The position numbers were made by a program, and so were the translations under genes. Below the pieces are notes generated by a model. It saw only the letters and a program-made list of their open reading frames with translations, was not told the DNA's origin and made no database searches. Shown here one piece after another: positions 1-8,778 of a DNA stretch of 64,000 nucleotides. Location: contig NZ_JONM01000003.1 of NCBI RefSeq assembly GCF_000711875.1, positions 62,001-126,000 on the forward strand, in the 5' to 3' direction. The DNA comes from Andreprevotia chitinilytica DSM 18519 (GTDB taxonomy: Bacteria > Pseudomonadota > Gammaproteobacteria > Burkholderiales > Chitinibacteraceae). Each line of letters opens with the position of its first letter. Positions within the stretch are counted from its first letter, which is position 1.

Positions 1-184
1 CTACGCCCAGCAATTGTTGGCTGATGGCGGATTGCGGCACTTGCATGTGGTGGGCGAGCGGGGCGGAGAACCAGAGCTTCCAGGCCCCCCACAGCAGGAA
101 CACTTTGATGACGAGGATCAGGGTGATTTCCAGCCACAGAGGCAGGCTGGTGCGCAGCGGGCCGCGGCGGGTCGCGGTGGTCAT
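1..184 (-). CDS. cydP: CydP-like cytochrome oxidase small subunit (3' end beyond window)
   Basis: Sixty-one codons are visible before the window edge, so the C-terminus is missing. The product has a short basic N-terminus (TTATRRGPLRTSLP) and one clear membrane segment (about residues 17-36). It then has a SAPLAHHMQVP stretch, the pattern I associate with the small CydP proteins encoded before cydAB of cytochrome bd oxidases. Its ATG overlaps the stop codon of the upstream regulator (ATGA), so the two are translationally coupled. I expect cydA and cydB just outside the window. The alternative is an unrelated single-span membrane peptide; recognition is from memory of a short family. Confidence 0.6.
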   Translation of the reverse strand, partial: MTTATRRGPLRTSLPLWLEITLILVIKVFLLWGAWKLWFSAPLAHHMQVPQSAISQQLLGV

Positions 185-735
185 GCGTCATCCTTGTTGC
201 CGCGTAGCTTGTCGGCAAAACCGAGGACTTTCTGCACTTTGGCGCCTAGTTTCATCAGGTTTTCCAGCGTCTCAGGCGAAAGTCGGTGTACTTCGTCAAA
301 CCAGCCACTCGCGAGTTCAACGAGGTCGTACATTTCACGCATTCGCACTTGGGCGTGGCGCTCTGCCTCATTGGCCGGCGTATCCAGTAGCGCATCGCGC
401 AGCAGGGTGAGGGTTGGCTCGATCTCGCGGCGGCGTTTTTCTTCCGCGAGAGTGCGGAAAATTTCCCAGACGTCCTTGGGGGCTTCGAAGTAGTCCCGCC
501 GATCGCCCGGTAGATGGACGAGCTTCACCAGCCGCCATGCCTGCAGCTCCTTCATGCCCATGCTGACGTTGGAGCGCGACATGCCGAGTTGCTCGACGAT
601 TTCATCGGCATTCAATGGCTTGGGTGAGATGAACAGCAGGGCATAGATTTGCCCGACGGTGCGGTTGACGCCCCAACGGCTGCCCATTTCCCCGAAGTGC
701 AGGACAAATCGTTCGTTCAGTGGTGATAGGTTCAT
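181..735 (-). CDS. GbsR/MarR-family transcriptional regulator
   Basis: This 184-residue protein has a winged helix-turn-helix near residues 25-90, including ALLFISPKPLNADEIVEQLG and SRSNVSMGMKELQAWRLV. A charged helical C-terminal half probably dimerises. The length and the NVSMGMKEL recognition helix fit the GbsR subgroup of MarR-like repressors. It overlaps the CydP-like gene by four bases, so it probably controls that (cytochrome bd?) operon and itself. A perfect 9-bp inverted repeat lies about 20 bases upstream of its start (756-781). The effector is unknown. Family is sure; the link to cytochrome bd is inferred from context. Confidence 0.85.
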   Translation of the reverse strand: MNLSPLNERFVLHFGEMGSRWGVNRTVGQIYALLFISPKPLNADEIVEQLGMSRSNVSMGMKELQAWRLVKLVHLPGDRRDYFEAPKDVWEIFRTLAEEKRRREIEPTLTLLRDALLDTPANEAERHAQVRMREMYDLVELASGWFDEVHRLSPETLENLMKLGAKVQKVLGFADKLRGNKDDA

Positions 736-755
736 GGCTTGTTTTGTGAATTGTT

Positions 756-781
756 GAATTTTCAGTAATTATTGAAAATTC
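756..781. promoter_or_regulatory. Perfect inverted repeat, candidate GbsR operator
   Basis: GAATTTTCA and TGAAAATTC form two perfect 9-base arms separated by 8 AT-rich bases. The site lies 20 bases upstream of the regulator start codon, in the divergent region shared with the fmdB-like gene. This position and symmetry are what an autoregulating MarR/GbsR dimer needs. Direct binding is inference. Confidence 0.5.
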
Positions 782-960
782 TAAATTTCGCCGTGAGTTT
801 GTGCAAGATCAATGTGTGGGAACGAAATTTGTGGGGATAGCCTCAGATGCAAAGCGCTTGATTTGGTCGTTGTTTGCCTAAGCCCATGTCTCGACAGGGG
901 CGCGCAGCACGGAAGGCATCGGCTTCCGGTATAATCGTCCGCTTTTGGAGGACTGCGCCC

Positions 961-1218
961 ATGCCGATCTATGCTTACCGCTGCTCGTCCTGCGGGCATG
1001 AAAACGACCACATGCAAAAGTTGGCCGATGCACCGCTGACTGAATGCCCGTCGTGTCACGCCGACACGTACCAGAAAAAAATTACCGCCGCCGGTTTCCA
1101 GCTCAAGGGCACCGGTTGGTATGCGACTGATTTCAAGGGCGGCACCAGCGGATCATCCGCAGCCAGCTCAAGCGAAAGCGCGCCGGCTTGCCCGGGTGGC
1201 AGCTGCGCATGTCACTGA
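961..1218 (+). CDS. FmdB-family zinc ribbon protein
   Basis: An 85-residue protein with the FmdB/CxxC_CxxC_SSSS signature: MPIYAYRCSSCGHENDHMQK followed by CPSC, two CxxC knuckles that should bind one zinc. The C-terminus is serine/alanine rich and ends in a third cysteine cluster (CPGGSCACH). The ATG at 961 has a good Shine-Dalgarno sequence (GGAGG) and matches the family's conserved start, so the longer upstream reading frame is rejected. Its position directly before the DUF502 gene and aspS is a common betaproteobacterial arrangement. The biochemical role of the family is poorly defined; regulatory or nucleic-acid binding roles have been proposed. Confidence 0.9.
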   Translation: MPIYAYRCSSCGHENDHMQKLADAPLTECPSCHADTYQKKITAAGFQLKGTGWYATDFKGGTSGSSAASSSESAPACPGGSCACH

Positions 1219-1271
1219 TGCTCGCCCGCTGATTGGGCAATGATTCAACGCACGTCTCACCAAGGACATCC

Positions 1272-1979
1272 GTGCTTAAAAAATACCTGTTAACCGGTTT
1301 GCTGATCTGGATTCCGCTGGGCATCACCATTTGGGTGCTGCAGCTCATCATCGGCACCATGGATCAGATCGGCAGCATCTTGCCGTCGGCCGCGCGACCG
1401 GATTACTGGTTGCTGCAGCATCTGGCCGAATACCTGCCAATTCTGAAAGACAAACAGCACATCCCGGGCTTTGGTCTCGTGTTTGCCGTGGCGGTAGTCT
1501 TCGTGACCGGCGTGATTGCCCGCAATGTGCTCGGCCGCCGGCTCTTGATCGTTGGCGAGCAACTGCTGAACCGCATTCCGATCGTGCGTTCGATCTATTC
1601 GAGCGTGAAGCAGGTCTCGGACACCTTGTTCTCCGATTCCGGTCAGGCTTTCCGCAAAGCCGTGCTGGTGCAGTTTCCGCACCAGGGTACGTGGGCCGTG
1701 GGTTTTCTTACCGGCCAGCCCGGTGGCGAAATTGCCGAACTACTTACCGACGACCTCGTTTCCGTCTTCGTGCCCACCACGCCAAACCCCACTTCCGGTT
1801 TCCTCTTCATGGCGAAGAAAACCGAAGTGCGTGAGCTCGCGATGAGTGTGGATGAAGCGCTCAAATACGTGATCTCGATGGGGGTCGTGATGCCCGGCAG
1901 TAAAGTTGCAGCTGCCCCGAAAACTGTTTCTGTATCCACCACTGAATCCGGCGAGCTTGTGCGCGCCGACCAAGCTTAA
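1272..1979 (+). CDS. DUF502 family membrane protein
   Basis: A 235-residue inner-membrane protein with two N-terminal membrane spans (about residues 5-30 and 60-80). These are followed by a DUF502 soluble domain with IPIVRSIYSSVKQ and FVPTTPNPTSGFLF, both typical of the family. I place the start at GTG 1272 (product VLKKYLLTGLLIWIPLG) because AAGGA sits at the right distance and the family normally begins with a similar LKKYLLTG. An ATG at 1233 is in frame but has no ribosome binding site. It is co-directional with fmdB and aspS, 18 bases before aspS, and probably in one operon. Function is unknown. Confidence 0.88.
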   Translation: MLKKYLLTGLLIWIPLGITIWVLQLIIGTMDQIGSILPSAARPDYWLLQHLAEYLPILKDKQHIPGFGLVFAVAVVFVTGVIARNVLGRRLLIVGEQLLNRIPIVRSIYSSVKQVSDTLFSDSGQAFRKAVLVQFPHQGTWAVGFLTGQPGGEIAELLTDDLVSVFVPTTPNPTSGFLFMAKKTEVRELAMSVDEALKYVISMGVVMPGSKVAAAPKTVSVSTTESGELVRADQA

Positions 1980-1997
1980 GCAAGGACTTTGAACTCA

Positions 1998-3788
1998 ATG
2001 CGTACCGACTACTGTGGCCTGATCGACAAACGTTTCCTCGGCCAGACCGTCACCATCCAGGGCTGGGCCCATCGTCGCCGTGACCACGGTGGCGTGATCT
2101 TCATTGACCTGCGTGACCGTGAAGGCATGGTGCAGGTGGTGATCGATCCGGATACCCCGGAAGCCTTCAAGACTGCCGATAGCAGCCGTTCCGAATATGT
2201 GTTGCAAATCACCGGTGTCGTGCGTGATCGCCCGGCTGGCACCACCAACAAGAACCTGATCTCCGGCGAGATCGAAATCCTTGCCAAAGACATCACGGTG
2301 CTCAATACCGCTGTCACGCCGCCGTTCCAGATCGACGACGAAAACCTGTCGGAGACAGTGCGCCTGCAAAACCGCGTGATCGACCTGCGCCGCGCACCGA
2401 TGCAAAAGAACTTGCGCCTGCGCTACAAGGTATCGCTGCTGGTGCGTAACTTCCTGGATACGCAGGGCTTTATCGATATCGAAACGCCGATGCTGACCCG
2501 CTCCACCCCGGAAGGCGCGCGCGACTATCTGGTGCCGAGCCGCGTGCATGACGGCCTGTTCTTCGCGCTGCCGCAATCGCCACAGCTCTTCAAGCAGTTG
2601 CTGATGGTGGCCGGCTTTGACCGTTACTACCAGATCACCAAGTGCTTCCGCGATGAAGACTTGCGTGCTGATCGCCAGCCTGAATTCACCCAGATCGATA
2701 TCGAAACCTCGTTCCTGAACGAGGAAGAGATCATGGATATCACCGAATCGATGGCCAAGCACGTGTTCAAGGAAGCCATCGGCGTCGATCTCGGCGACTT
2801 CCCGCGCATGCAGTACGACGATGCCATGTTCCTCTACGGTTCGGACAAGCCTGATCTGCGCGTTACGCTCAAGTTCACTGAACTGACTGACGTGATGAAG
2901 GATGTGCCGTTCAAGGTGTTCAGCGGTGCTGCCAATATGGAAGGCGGCCGCGTGGTGGCCTTGCGCGTGCCGGGCGGTGCTTCGTTCAGCCGTTCCGAGA
3001 TCGATGCCTACACCCAGTTCGTCAGCATCTATGGCGCACGTGGTCTGGCATACATCAAGATCAACGACGTCACCCAACTCAACGAAACCGGCCTGCAGTC
3101 GCCGATCGTCAAGAACCTCACGCCGGAATCGCTGGCAGCCATCGTCGAACGCACTGGTGCGCAAGACGGCGACATCGTGTTCTTCGGTGCGGACAAGCTG
3201 AAGATCGTCAACGAAGCCATTGGCGCGTTGCGTTTGAAGATTGGTCACGAGAAGGGCGAAGCTGGCGGTTACTTCACCAAGGGCTGGAAGCCGCTGTGGG
3301 TCATCGACTTCCCGATGTTCGAATACGACGAAGAAGACAAGCGCTGGAACGCGTGTCACCACCCGTTCACCAGCCCCAAGGTTGAGCACGTTGAGTTGCT
3401 CAAGACCGATCCGGGCAAGTGCAAGGCTCGCGCCTACGACATGGTGCTCAACGGCTGGGAAGTAGGCGGCGGTTCGGTGCGTATCCACCGTGCCGACACG
3501 CAATCGACCGTGTTCGATGCGCTGGGTATTGGCGAAGAAGAAGCCCGCAACAAGTTCGGCTTCCTGCTCGACAACCTGCAGTACGGCGCACCGCCGCACG
3601 GTGGCCTCGCCTTCGGTCTGGATCGTCTCGTGACGTTGATGACCGGCGCTGAGTCGATCCGCGATGTGATCGCCTTCCCGAAAACCCAGCGTGCGCAGTG
3701 CTTGTTGACCAATGCGCCGAACTCGGTGGACGAGAAGCAATTGCGTGAACTGCACATTCGCCTGCGGAATCCGACACCGTTGGCGTAA
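1998..3788 (+). CDS. aspS: Aspartyl-tRNA synthetase
   Basis: A class II aminoacyl-tRNA synthetase of 596 residues, the usual bacterial AspRS length. The N-terminal OB-fold anticodon-binding domain starts MRTDYCGLI and contains [15 protein letters not shown]. Class II motifs follow: motif 2 at [20 protein letters not shown] and motif 3 near [13 protein letters not shown]. The bacterial GAD insertion lies between them. The ATG at 1998 is chosen because AAGGA (1982-1986) is about eleven bases upstream; a TTG at 1989 would be too close. It charges tRNA-Asp, possibly also tRNA-Asn if the host lacks AsnRS, which cannot be judged here. A hairpin terminator follows 40 bases after the stop. Confidence 0.98.
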   Translation: MRTDYCGLIDKRFLGQTVTIQGWAHRRRDHGGVIFIDLRDREGMVQVVIDPDTPEAFKTADSSRSEYVLQITGVVRDRPAGTTNKNLISGEIEILAKDITVLNTAVTPPFQIDDENLSETVRLQNRVIDLRRAPMQKNLRLRYKVSLLVRNFLDTQGFIDIETPMLTRSTPEGARDYLVPSRVHDGLFFALPQSPQLFKQLLMVAGFDRYYQITKCFRDEDLRADRQPEFTQIDIETSFLNEEEIMDITESMAKHVFKEAIGVDLGDFPRMQYDDAMFLYGSDKPDLRVTLKFTELTDVMKDVPFKVFSGAANMEGGRVVALRVPGGASFSRSEIDAYTQFVSIYGARGLAYIKINDVTQLNETGLQSPIVKNLTPESLAAIVERTGAQDGDIVFFGADKLKIVNEAIGALRLKIGHEKGEAGGYFTKGWKPLWVIDFPMFEYDEEDKRWNACHHPFTSPKVEHVELLKTDPGKCKARAYDMVLNGWEVGGGSVRIHRADTQSTVFDALGIGEEEARNKFGFLLDNLQYGAPPHGGLAFGLDRLVTLMTGAESIRDVIAFPKTQRAQCLLTNAPNSVDEKQLRELHIRLRNPTPLA

Positions 3789-3827
3789 GAAAATACACCG
3801 TCCGTCAGGAATGTGTTGTCTATGTGG

Positions 3828-3855
3828 AAAGGCACCGAGAGGTGCCTTTTCTTAT
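3828..3855 (+). terminator. Rho-independent terminator after aspS
   Basis: AAAGGCACC-GAGA-GGTGCCTTTT forms a 9-bp stem with a tetraloop and runs straight into a T-rich tract. Confidence 0.85.
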
Positions 3856-3909
3856 TTATCGTTATTCCTTAAAATAGAACCAGTTTTTTACTTTTAAGGC
3901 TTGTAAGTA

Positions 3910-4392
3910 ATGGATCGCTTCACCGGTAGCCCCGTGCATCGTTGTGGCCACGCACTGGCCGATGTGCCGGCAGACTTTGATACCCACGAAGCATATGTGC
4001 TCCGCGCTGCTTTTCCGTGCCCGCATTGCACGGCTGAAACAGCTCGCCGGGCAGGGTTGAAAACGCGGGTCTTCGTCAATCTGCAGCAGCTCTCGCCGGG
4101 TATGGCAGCGTTCGTGGCAGAGATCAGCGAGGCGGGCTCCGAACTGGAAGATTTGCTGGCTGCGATTGGCTACGGTTGCCGGGCCAAATCGACCGATGAA
4201 TTACACCCCGGCACTGAAGTGATCGAGGCGGCGCAAGGCGGTGTGTGGCGTAAGGAATTCTGGTTTGCGACCAATGCCGACCCCCGTTTGGTGGTGGCAT
4301 TGATTCAGCACATCAAACTGGAAGTGAGCTGGTTGACCGGCTATCTTCCTGACGGGGAACAGGCAGTGGAGTTCTGCGCTTTCCCGAAATAA
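3910..4392 (+). CDS. Hypothetical 160-residue soluble protein
   Basis: No signal peptide or membrane segment. The N-terminal third contains a HRCGH motif and a later PCPHC, which could form a treble-clef or zinc-ribbon-like site (Cys/His at about residues 11-14 and 37-40). The rest is mixed alpha/beta with no motif I recognise. It is preceded by the aspS terminator and ends before a terminator shared with the convergent porin gene, so it is probably monocistronic. Codon use matches its neighbours. Coding is likely from length, position and composition; function is unknown. Confidence 0.65.
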   Translation: MDRFTGSPVHRCGHALADVPADFDTHEAYVLRAAFPCPHCTAETARRAGLKTRVFVNLQQLSPGMAAFVAEISEAGSELEDLLAAIGYGCRAKSTDELHPGTEVIEAAQGGVWRKEFWFATNADPRLVVALIQHIKLEVSWLTGYLPDGEQAVEFCAFPK

Positions 4393-4421
4393 AGCGGTGG
4401 GTGTTACCCAAACGTTGACGA

Positions 4422-4464
4422 ATAAAAACATGAAGCCCACAACTCAATTGAGCTGTGGGCTTCA
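4422..4464 (-). terminator. Terminator of the porin gene
   Basis: TGAAGCCCACA and TGTGGGCTTCA pair around a 12-base loop. On the minus strand the stem is followed by TGTTTTTATT, so it ends the porin transcript, and it may also limit read-through from the plus strand. Confidence 0.8.
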
Positions 4465-4501
4465 TTGCATTGCAACCGCTGAAACAGAATCCTGCGCGAA
4501 A

Positions 4502-5623
4502 TCAGAAGTCGCTGTGAATGCCCATCGAGAGCTGGGCGACTGTCTGGCCCGGCGTGGCAATCATGGAGCCGTTGCCGTTGATGAATGATGCGCCACCTTG
4601 CGCCGCATCGTTGTTCAGACGAGTTGCATAGGTATAGAGATAGGTGCGCTTGCTCACGGCGTAGGTCAGGCCAACGGTGGCGTGCTGACCGTTCTGGCCG
4701 CTGACGCCAAGGTAGTTTCTGGTCCAGGCGTAGAAGCCTTGTGCTTGCAACTTCGGATTCAGGTTGTAGCGGCCAATCACCACGAAGTTGTTCCAGTTGT
4801 TTTTCTGGTTGCTGAGCGCGTCCCCGGCATTTTCTTCGATACGTTCCCAGCCAGCACCGAGCTGGGCGCTGCTATCGAATTTGTATCCGCCCGCCAGTTG
4901 GATCGCCGTGACGGATGCACCGGGTGTCGTGTCGCCACCCTTGATGGAGGTCGACTGTTTGAAGTTGCGATTGGCGGCATATTCGCCAGCCAGACCGACG
5001 ACAAAACCACCGTTGGTATAGAGGCCCGTGGCTGCTGCGATTGGCGCTCCTTTGCCAAAACCGGCGTTGGCATCGGCACCGTATGTTGCGCGTGCCTGAA
5101 AGCCCGACCAGACCGGTGAATCGTAATTGATGCTGTTGTTCAGGCGTTTGCCGGCTTGCGAGAACATCCCTCTGCCACCGGCCTTGTAGTCCATATCGAA
5201 CGAATCGAAGAGCGACGACAAGTTGCTCGCGCCCAGCATGCTCTTGTAGGCGCTGTCGTAATGGCCCAGTCGTAGCGTGCCCAAGCTGTTGCTCTGCAGG
5301 CCGATGAAGGTATTGCGGGTGCCGAAAGGGGTATCGGTGCCGAAGCGCCGGTTACCGCTGGCATCCGAGCCTCTGGCCAGTGCGCTTTCGACTTGCCAGA
5401 TGGTGGAGATATCGCCGTCGTCCCACTTGTCGCTGCCGCGAATACCGATGCGGGAATGGCCGTCCGAAGTGGTGAATCTGTTGTTGCTGCCCGCGCCGGC
5501 GGCGTTGGCGGAATAGTGGCTGTAGTCCATCTCGTAACGGATGGAGCCGTAGAGGGATACATCGGCAAACGCTGCCGGCGCGAGCACTGCGGCGGCACCA
5601 GCGGAAGCGATCAGTTTTTTCAT
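4502..5623 (-). CDS. Gram-negative trimeric porin (Neisseria/Burkholderia type)
   Basis: A 373-residue outer-membrane protein with a cleavable signal peptide (MKKLIASAGAAAVLAPAAFA). The first strand DVSLYGSIRYEMDYSHYS is typical of betaproteobacterial general porins. The PROSITE-like porin region SRIGIRGSDKWDDG, alternating aromatic strands (FVVIGRYNLNPKLQAQGFY) and a C-terminal Phe required for Bam-dependent insertion all fit a 16-stranded barrel. Small polar solutes would diffuse through the trimer. The start has a GGAGAAT ribosome binding site. The gene stands alone with its own terminator. The specific ion selectivity cannot be read from the sequence. Confidence 0.95.
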   Translation of the reverse strand: MKKLIASAGAAAVLAPAAFADVSLYGSIRYEMDYSHYSANAAGAGSNNRFTTSDGHSRIGIRGSDKWDDGDISTIWQVESALARGSDASGNRRFGTDTPFGTRNTFIGLQSNSLGTLRLGHYDSAYKSMLGASNLSSLFDSFDMDYKAGGRGMFSQAGKRLNNSINYDSPVWSGFQARATYGADANAGFGKGAPIAAATGLYTNGGFVVGLAGEYAANRNFKQSTSIKGGDTTPGASVTAIQLAGGYKFDSSAQLGAGWERIEENAGDALSNQKNNWNNFVVIGRYNLNPKLQAQGFYAWTRNYLGVSGQNGQHATVGLTYAVSKRTYLYTYATRLNNDAAQGGASFINGNGSMIATPGQTVAQLSMGIHSDF

Positions 5624-5875
5624 GCAGATTCTCCGGATGCAGAACGTATGTTCTGTTTGCTTGTGAAGGCCGGGTAGAATCTGATGCTTTTGCCGGATGC
5701 GTTAAATCAGGCAAGGTTTAAAGGTTTTTGGCGGCAGCCGTGCAGGTCAATGACCAGCCAGCCCGTTATGAGGGCTGGCCGACCAAGTCAGGCGAGCGCG
5801 ACGGGGCGTATTGAGTAAGACGTTGAATGTCTTGGGATGGGTTGTGACAGGGCGGGGCATTTTGCCCACCCTGGA

Positions 5876-6715
5876 TCACAGGAAGTAATTCAACACCCCA
5901 TCCAGCCCGACCTGATTGATGCAGTACGGCGCTTCCGCTTGCACCTTGGGCTTGGCATGACAGGCGACGCCGAAGCCGGCTTCATGCAGCATCGGCAGGT
6001 CGTTCGCGCCATCGCCGATGGCAACGACTTGCTCCGGCTTCAGGCCGAGGGCTTCGCGCATGGCGATCAGCTCGACCTTCTTGCGCTCGCCATCGATGAT
6101 GTCGCCATTCACGCGGCCGGTGAGTTTGCCGTTTTCGATTTCCAGCACGTTGGCGACGGTGCGGGTGAGTTGCAAGCGCGTTTGCAGCCGCTCGGTGAAG
6201 TAGGTAAAGCCGCCGGACACCAGCAGTGTCTTCGCGCCGGCCCCCTGAAAGCCTTTCAGCATTTTCTCGGCCCCTGCCATCAGCTTGAGGCGTTCTTCAT
6301 AAACGGGCCCAAGTGCGGTCTCATCCAAACCAGCCAGCAACGCCACGCGGCGGGTGAGGCTTTCCTTGAAATCCAGCTCGCCGCGCATGGCTGCCGCCGT
6401 GATGTCGGCCACTTGCGGCTTGATGCCGACCATATCGGCGATCTCGTCGATGCACTCGATGGTGATCAGCGTCGAATCCATATCCATCACCACCAGGCCG
6501 ATATCGCGCACGGTGAGGTCTTCCGGGATGAAGGCGAAATCGAGCTGGTTGGATTCACAGAAATCCGTCACCGCTTCTTCGTTATCGATATGCGCGCCCA
6601 ACAGCTTGAATGCCTGCTGGTTGATCGCCTCGATCTGATAGGCATCGGACAACCGCGCGAGCTGTTTGAGGTCTTGCGTGGCGATATTGGGAGCTTGGAT
6701 GACGAGACGGTGCAT
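5876..6715 (-). CDS. serB: Phosphoserine phosphatase
   Basis: A 279-residue HAD-superfamily phosphatase for the last step of serine biosynthesis. Motif I is VMDMDSTLI (nucleophile Asp 78, acid/base Asp 80), motif II is LLVSGGFTYF, and the motif III/IV region ends with VAIGDGANDLPML. The first 70 residues form the regulatory ACT-like N-terminal part seen in longer SerB proteins. I start at 6715 (MHRLVIQAPN), where homology should begin; the 17 residues possible upstream look non-coding. The gene is not in an obvious operon; the intergenic DNA upstream is occupied by palindromic repeats. Confidence 0.96.
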   Translation of the reverse strand: MHRLVIQAPNIATQDLKQLARLSDAYQIEAINQQAFKLLGAHIDNEEAVTDFCESNQLDFAFIPEDLTVRDIGLVVMDMDSTLITIECIDEIADMVGIKPQVADITAAAMRGELDFKESLTRRVALLAGLDETALGPVYEERLKLMAGAEKMLKGFQGAGAKTLLVSGGFTYFTERLQTRLQLTRTVANVLEIENGKLTGRVNGDIIDGERKKVELIAMREALGLKPEQVVAIGDGANDLPMLHEAGFGVACHAKPKVQAEAPYCINQVGLDGVLNYFL

Positions 6716-6817
6716 GGCGGCGCTTGGAGAGCAAAAACCGCCATTATATCGGACAGCCGCCATCACCCGCCGCCGCAGTGCCGGGTGGTTCGCGATGTTA
6801 GATGGGCCGCTGTATAT

Positions 6818-6965
6818 GTAGGGGCGAGCTTGCTCGCGATGGCGGCGGTGAATGCATCGGTTCCGTAGCCCGGACGGCTTTGCCGGCCGGGGTCAATGCT
6901 GCGATGCACCTGGGTCAGGAGTGATTCACGCGGTGGCCCCCGGCCGGCAAGCCGTCCGGGCTACG
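6818..6965. repeat. Half of repeat family C followed by a full family D inverted pair
   Basis: Bases 6818-6840 read GTAGGGGCGAGCTTGCTCGC and are a single copy of family C. From 6864 to 6965, GTAGCCCGGACGGC...GGCCGGGG and its inverse CCCCGGCCGGC...GCCGTCCGGGCTAC flank about 45 bases. This is REP/BIME-like, sitting between convergent 3'/5' gene ends. Confidence 0.75.
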
Positions 6966-6991
6966 GTAGTGGTGCGCTATCGAAGTCGCCG

Positions 6992-7936
6992 CTATTTGGG
7001 CAACAACCCACCCAACACTTTCGGCAAATCCGGCTTGGCAAAGCGATCTGGATAAAGATAATGCACCGCCTCGAACAGGGTCGCCTGCCGGCCGAGTGGC
7101 CCGAAGGCTTCGATCCAGTGATCCTGCACGTAGATCACCCGCCCGTTTTTCACCGCCTTCAGCGTCTTCCACAGCGGGTTCTGCTCGAATGGCCGCGCCG
7201 CGCCGTAGTCGTAGATAAAGATCACGTCCGGATTCGCAATCAGGATCGCCTCCATATTCATCTCGAACGCCGTGTTGTCCGGCACTTGCGGCGTCGGGTT
7301 GCCGCCGGCGACGTTTATGCCGCCCAGCCGGTTCAGCAGCGTGGACGTGATGTTCTCGTTGTAAAACGCCCACGGCGCTTCACCGCCGCCCCACAGGAAC
7401 AGGTAACGCGGTTTGCGCTCTTGCGGCGCTTTGGCGGCGAAATCTGCCAGCGTGGTGCGGAAGCGGGCATTGAGCGCTTCCGCCTCGGTGCGGCGGCCGA
7501 CCGCATCGCCAAACAGTCGTATCGAACGCTCGCTATCTGCGAAGGTTTCCAGCCGTAGCGCGAGGTAAGGGGCGACTTTCTCCAACCGCGCCGCGTTGGC
7601 CTCGGTATAGCGGCGCATGGCGACGATCAGGTCGGGCTTGGCCTGGCTCAGCCGCTCCAGATTTGGTGCCGCACGCTGGCCCAGATCGGTGGCCTGATTG
7701 AGTCGGCCGAGCAGGAACGCGGGGCTGCGGCCTTGCACCATGTGCGTGGTCGCGACCGGCGTCAGGCCCAACGCCAAAGCAGTATCCGCGCCGAAATACG
7801 ATACTGCCGCGATGCGTTGCGCCGGCGCGGGCAAGTTGAGCGTCTTGCCCCGGTCATCCTTGACCGATAACGCATTGGCGGTGCCGGCGAGGCACAGCAG
7901 AAAAACGATCAGATGACAGAAGCGGGAACGGCGCAT
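6992..7936 (-). CDS. Periplasmic iron-chelate substrate-binding protein (BtuF/FepB type)
   Basis: A 314-residue class III periplasmic binding protein with a signal peptide (MRRSRFCHLIVFLLCLAGTA) and the cluster's characteristic ALSVKDDRGKTLNLPAPAQRI start. Two lobes are joined by a long helix around residues 130-150. The start at 7936 lies inside the end of the ATPase gene (28-base overlap), placing it last in the operon. It should deliver the chelate to the two FecCD permeases. The relatives include haem, vitamin B12 and siderophore binders. The diaminopropionate enzymes and Fur-box-like site upstream favour a siderophore or related metallophore; the ligand itself is not readable. Confidence 0.9.
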   Translation of the reverse strand: MRRSRFCHLIVFLLCLAGTANALSVKDDRGKTLNLPAPAQRIAAVSYFGADTALALGLTPVATTHMVQGRSPAFLLGRLNQATDLGQRAAPNLERLSQAKPDLIVAMRRYTEANAARLEKVAPYLALRLETFADSERSIRLFGDAVGRRTEAEALNARFRTTLADFAAKAPQERKPRYLFLWGGGEAPWAFYNENITSTLLNRLGGINVAGGNPTPQVPDNTAFEMNMEAILIANPDVIFIYDYGAARPFEQNPLWKTLKAVKNGRVIYVQDHWIEAFGPLGRQATLFEAVHYLYPDRFAKPDLPKVLGGLLPK

Positions 7937-8778
7937 GGCGAACTCGTGGAGATGGATGGGGAAGTTACAGCGGCCGGGGCCGGTTGCAGGGAAAGCGGGC
8001 GTTCCGGATGGCATACCGGCAGGCCATCGGCCGCGCCGCTCAGCAGGCTGGCCTCGACCTGATACACCGCGGCCAGCAAGCCCGGCTCGATAATTTGGGC
8101 TGGGTTGCCTTGGGCGATCAGGCGGCCGGCTTGCATCACGACGGCGTGATCGGTGTAGCGGATCGCCTGATTCAGATCGTGCAGCGACATCACCAGCGTG
8201 ATGCCGTGGCTGCGGTTCAGCTCACGCAGCAGCGTCATCACTTCCAGCTGGTGGCCAAGATCGAGATAGGTGGTTGGCTCATCCAGCAGCAGGATGTCCG
8301 CTTGCTGGGCCAGCGCCATCGCGATCCATACCCGTTGTCGTTCACCACCGGAGAGCGCATCCAGCCCGCGCTTGGCGTAATTTGTCAGCCCGGTGGCGGC
8401 CAAGGCCCAGCTGATGGCCTCGCGGTCGGCGCTCCCCAAGCCACCCCACGGCGGCCGATGCGGAAAACGGCCGTGGGCGACCAGCTCGGCCACGGTCAGC
8501 CCTTCCGGGTATTGCTGCTGTTGCGGCAAGAAGGCGAGCCGCCGCGCCAGTCTTTTTTTCGGCCAGCGGTGCAGCGGTTCGTCATCCAGGCTGACGCTGC
8601 CAGCGCTGGGCGGCAACAAGCCCGCCAGCCCGCGCAGCAGCGTGCTTTTGCCACAACCATTCGGGCCGAGCAGGGCAGTGATGCTGCCGTCGGGAATGGC
8701 CAGATCAAGGCCATCGATCACCGGGCGCTCGGCATAGCCCAAGCGCAGGCCGGTGCAGGCGAGGGAAGATTTCAGCAT
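7909..8778 (-). CDS. FecE/BtuD-type ABC transporter ATPase
   Basis: A 289-residue ATPase. Walker A is GPNGCGKST (residues 38-46), signature LSGGERQR (142-149), Walker B DILLLDEPT (161-169), with a switch His in SLHDLN. The layout and YPEGLTVAELVAHGRFPH match the iron-siderophore/cobalamin importers. The ATG at 8778 overlaps the upstream permease stop by 7 bases. The extra 30-residue tail, rich in Ser/Pro, overlaps the binding-protein gene and looks unstructured. It powers import of the metal chelate from the periplasm. Confidence 0.95.
   Translation of the reverse strand: MLKSSLACTGLRLGYAERPVIDGLDLAIPDGSITALLGPNGCGKSTLLRGLAGLLPPSAGSVSLDDEPLHRWPKKRLARRLAFLPQQQQYPEGLTVAELVAHGRFPHRPPWGGLGSADREAISWALAATGLTNYAKRGLDALSGGERQRVWIAMALAQQADILLLDEPTTYLDLGHQLEVMTLLRELNRSHGITLVMSLHDLNQAIRYTDHAVVMQAGRLIAQGNPAQIIEPGLLAAVYQVEASLLSGAADGLPVCHPERPLSLQPAPAAVTSPSISTSSPCAVPASVI

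Noticed and set aside
781-1059. Small minus-strand reading frame overlapping the fmdB-like gene
   Set aside because: No ribosome binding site or similarity; it overlaps the conserved zinc-ribbon gene.
1995-3755. 586-codon open frame antisense to aspS
   Set aside because: Composition is that of a shadow frame in high-GC DNA; aspS on the other strand is certain and no ribosome binding site or family motif supports the antisense frame.
5757-5779. GCCAGCCC/GGGCTGGC hairpin between serB and the porin gene
   Set aside because: A stable stem, but with no T-tract on either strand and no other copies in the window, so I do not call it a terminator or repeat family.
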